From an archaeon (GTDB lineage: Archaea; Methanobacteriota; Methanobacteria; Methanobacteriales; Methanobacteriaceae), in contig JAKSUE010000080.1 of the NCBI GenBank assembly GCA_024409165.1, forward strand, positions 1 through 6,638: a stretch of DNA of 6,638 bases, read 5' to 3'. A model generated the notes under the pieces. That model ran no database searches, was not told where the DNA came from, and saw nothing but the letters and a program-made list of their open reading frames with translations. A program made the translations under genes and the position numbers. Numbering within the stretch: position 1 is the first letter of the stretch; each line of letters starts with the position of its first letter. This document shows positions 5,076-6,638 of the stretch, piece by piece.

Positions 5076-6566
5076 TCAGAAAAAATTACAAATGCTAGAT
5101 TAGCATATACTTATGATGATTTTTTACTTGTACCAAATGCATCTTGGATTGAAGCTAAAGATGTAGATACTACAGTAAAATTAACTAAAGATATTAAATT
5201 AAATATACCTATTATGAGTGCTGCAATGGATACTGTTACAGAAGCTCCATTAGCTATTGCTCTTGCTCAAGAAGGTGGTGTTGGAGTTATTCACAGAAAT
5301 ATCACCACAGAAGCTCAAGTAGAAGAAGTTAAAAAAGTTAAATCTGCAGAAGATATCACTGTACGTGATGTTGTTACTGTTAGTCCTGACTCTTCTATTG
5401 AAACTGTACAAGACCTTATGCTTAATGAATCTGTAAGTGGTCTTCCTGTAATGGAAAACGATAAAATTGTAGGTATTATTAGTAAAAGAGATATTAGACC
5501 TTTCCTTAAATCTAAAGCTAAAAAATTAGTTAAAGATATTATGACTTCTGATGTTGTCACTATTCGTGAAACTATCACTCCTGATGAAGCTTTAGATATT
5601 GCATATGAAAATAAGGTTGAAAGACTTCCTGTTGTAGATGATGAAGGCACTCTTGTTGGTATTTTAACTATTAAAGATATTTTAAACCAAGATCAACATC
5701 CTAATGCAGCTCGTGATAAAAATGGTAAATACTTAGTAGCTGCTGCATGTGGACCATTTGATTTAGATAGAGCTATGGCTTTAGATGAAGCTGGAGCAGA
5801 TATTGTCTCTATTGACTGTGCTCATGCTCATAACATGAATGTAGTTAAATTTGCAGAAACCATTAAAGATAATATTGATGCAGACTTATGTATGGGTAAT
5901 ATTGCTACCCGTGAAGCTGCTGAAGACTTAATTGCACATGGTGCAGATGGTATTAAAGTAGGTATTGGACCTGGTTCTATTTGTACTACTCGTGTAGTAG
6001 CAGGTATTGGAGTTCCTCAATTAACTGCAATCGGTGATGTTGCTGATGTTGCACATGATGCTGGAATCCCTGTTATTGCTGACGGTGGTCTCAGATACTC
6101 TGGTGATATTGCAAAAGCAATTGGTGCTGGTGCAGATGTTGTAATGCTTGGAAACTTACTTGCAGGTACTTTAGAAGCTCCTGGTGAAGTTGTAACCATG
6201 AATGGTAGAAAATTCAAACAATACCGTGGAATGGGTTCCCTTGGAGCAATGACTGGTGGTTCTGGTGGAGCTGCTGATAGATACTTCCAAGAAGTAGAAA
6301 AAACCAAATCCACTCAAATGAAACACTCTAAATTAGTCCCAGAAGGAGTAGAAGGAGTTGTACCATACAAAGGAACTGTAAGTGAAATCATTTTCCAATT
6401 AATAGGAGGTTTAAAATCTTCTATGGGTTATTGTGGTGCTAAAGATATCCAAACCATGAAAGAAGTAGCTCACTTTGTAAGAATTACTTCCAGTGGAATC
6501 AAAGAATCTCACCCACACGACTTCTTAATTACTAATGAAAGTCCAAATTACCCAACTTTTGATTAA
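5070..6566 (+). CDS. guaB: Inosine-5'-monophosphate dehydrogenase
   Basis: GuaB oxidises IMP to XMP with NAD+, the committed step of guanine nucleotide synthesis, in the cytoplasm as a tetramer. The 498 residues are full length. The N-terminal part of the TIM barrel (about 1-92) includes TYDDFLLVP and MSAAMDTVTE. A complete pair of CBS domains follows at about 94-208, with GLPVM and RLPVVD repeats. The barrel then resumes with SIDCAHAH (D249). The catalytic loop GPGSICTT carries the active-site Cys305, and IADGG carries D338 for the IMP phosphate/ribose region. The flap has YRGMGSLGAM (385-394) and DRYFQ with the Arg404-Tyr405 pair. The C-terminus contains the usual GYCGA and ESHPHD blocks. 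All catalytic residues are present. The CBS pair would allow purine nucleotide control, as in other family members. A strong binding site precedes the ATG, and the gene seems to be transcribed alone. Confidence 0.97.
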   Translation: MFSEKITNARLAYTYDDFLLVPNASWIEAKDVDTTVKLTKDIKLNIPIMSAAMDTVTEAPLAIALAQEGGVGVIHRNITTEAQVEEVKKVKSAEDITVRDVVTVSPDSSIETVQDLMLNESVSGLPVMENDKIVGIISKRDIRPFLKSKAKKLVKDIMTSDVVTIRETITPDEALDIAYENKVERLPVVDDEGTLVGILTIKDILNQDQHPNAARDKNGKYLVAAACGPFDLDRAMALDEAGADIVSIDCAHAHNMNVVKFAETIKDNIDADLCMGNIATREAAEDLIAHGADGIKVGIGPGSICTTRVVAGIGVPQLTAIGDVADVAHDAGIPVIADGGLRYSGDIAKAIGAGADVVMLGNLLAGTLEAPGEVVTMNGRKFKQYRGMGSLGAMTGGSGGAADRYFQEVEKTKSTQMKHSKLVPEGVEGVVPYKGTVSEIIFQLIGGLKSSMGYCGAKDIQTMKEVAHFVRITSSGIKESHPHDFLITNESPNYPTFD

Positions 6567-6638
6567 ATTCAATAATAAAAATTTAAATAAGTTATAAAAT
6601 TTAAATAATTTAAATAATTTTAATTAATTTAATAATTT
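6567..6638. other. AT-only tail after guaB, no gene seen
   Basis: This stretch repeats AATTTAAATAA-like words and contains almost no G or C. No T run longer than four is present, so unlike the other gene ends no terminator-like T tract is reached before the window stops. Confidence 0.5.

Noticed and set aside
5315..5650. 111-codon open frame on the minus strand inside guaB
   Set aside because: It lies opposite the conserved CBS-domain coding sequence, its composition is serine/threonine-rich as expected for an antisense frame, and it has no binding site or family resemblance.
6017..6313. 98-codon open frame on the minus strand inside guaB
   Set aside because: It is antisense to the conserved IMP dehydrogenase flap region and is rich in proline, alanine and serine; nothing supports expression.
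6567..6638. Tandem repeat or origin element after guaB
   Set aside because: ATTTAAATAA-like words recur, but in sequence with nearly no G or C this is expected by chance and no regular unit length is seen.

Overview
The window looks like chromosomal DNA of a very AT-rich methanogenic archaeon of the order Methanobacteriales, of the Methanosphaera or Methanobrevibacter type. Three things support this. It carries an archaeal-type riboflavin synthase and the methanofuran enzyme MfnB. Its promoters resemble archaeal TATA boxes (TTTATATAA), with ribosome binding sites of the GGAGG/GGTGA type. Its spacers are extremely AT-rich with long T tracts. Genus is an inference from composition and gene content.

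All genes lie on the plus strand. Layout: (1) the last 43 codons of an unidentified gene, ending at 131; (2) a T-rich spacer with a likely terminator and promoter; (3) ribC, riboflavin synthase; (4) a probable operon of four genes, 852-3914: a family 2 glycosyltransferase, a three-helix DUF2304 membrane protein, a protein with two complete CCG (HdrB-type) cysteine motifs, and a LutB-like protein with a LUD domain and two [4Fe-4S] motifs; (5) a 278-nt gene-free spacer with terminator-like T tracts and a promoter; (6) mfnB, first step of methanofuran furan-ring synthesis, starting at a TTG; (7) a spacer with a long inverted repeat, a TATA box and a short repeat-rich leader; (8) guaB, a full-length IMP dehydrogenase with its CBS pair; (9) an AT-rich tail.

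The ribC, mfnB and guaB genes are housekeeping and appear to be separate transcription units. The most interesting part is the operon in the middle. The glycosyltransferase and DUF2304 protein form a recognisable pair that probably acts on a lipid-linked sugar at the membrane. The CCG and LUD/ferredoxin proteins form a LutA/LutB-like redox pair whose substrate in a methanogen is not evident. No RNA gene, CRISPR array, insertion sequence or phage gene was seen. I found no strong sign of a wholly new system; the redox pair and the guaB leader are the best leads.
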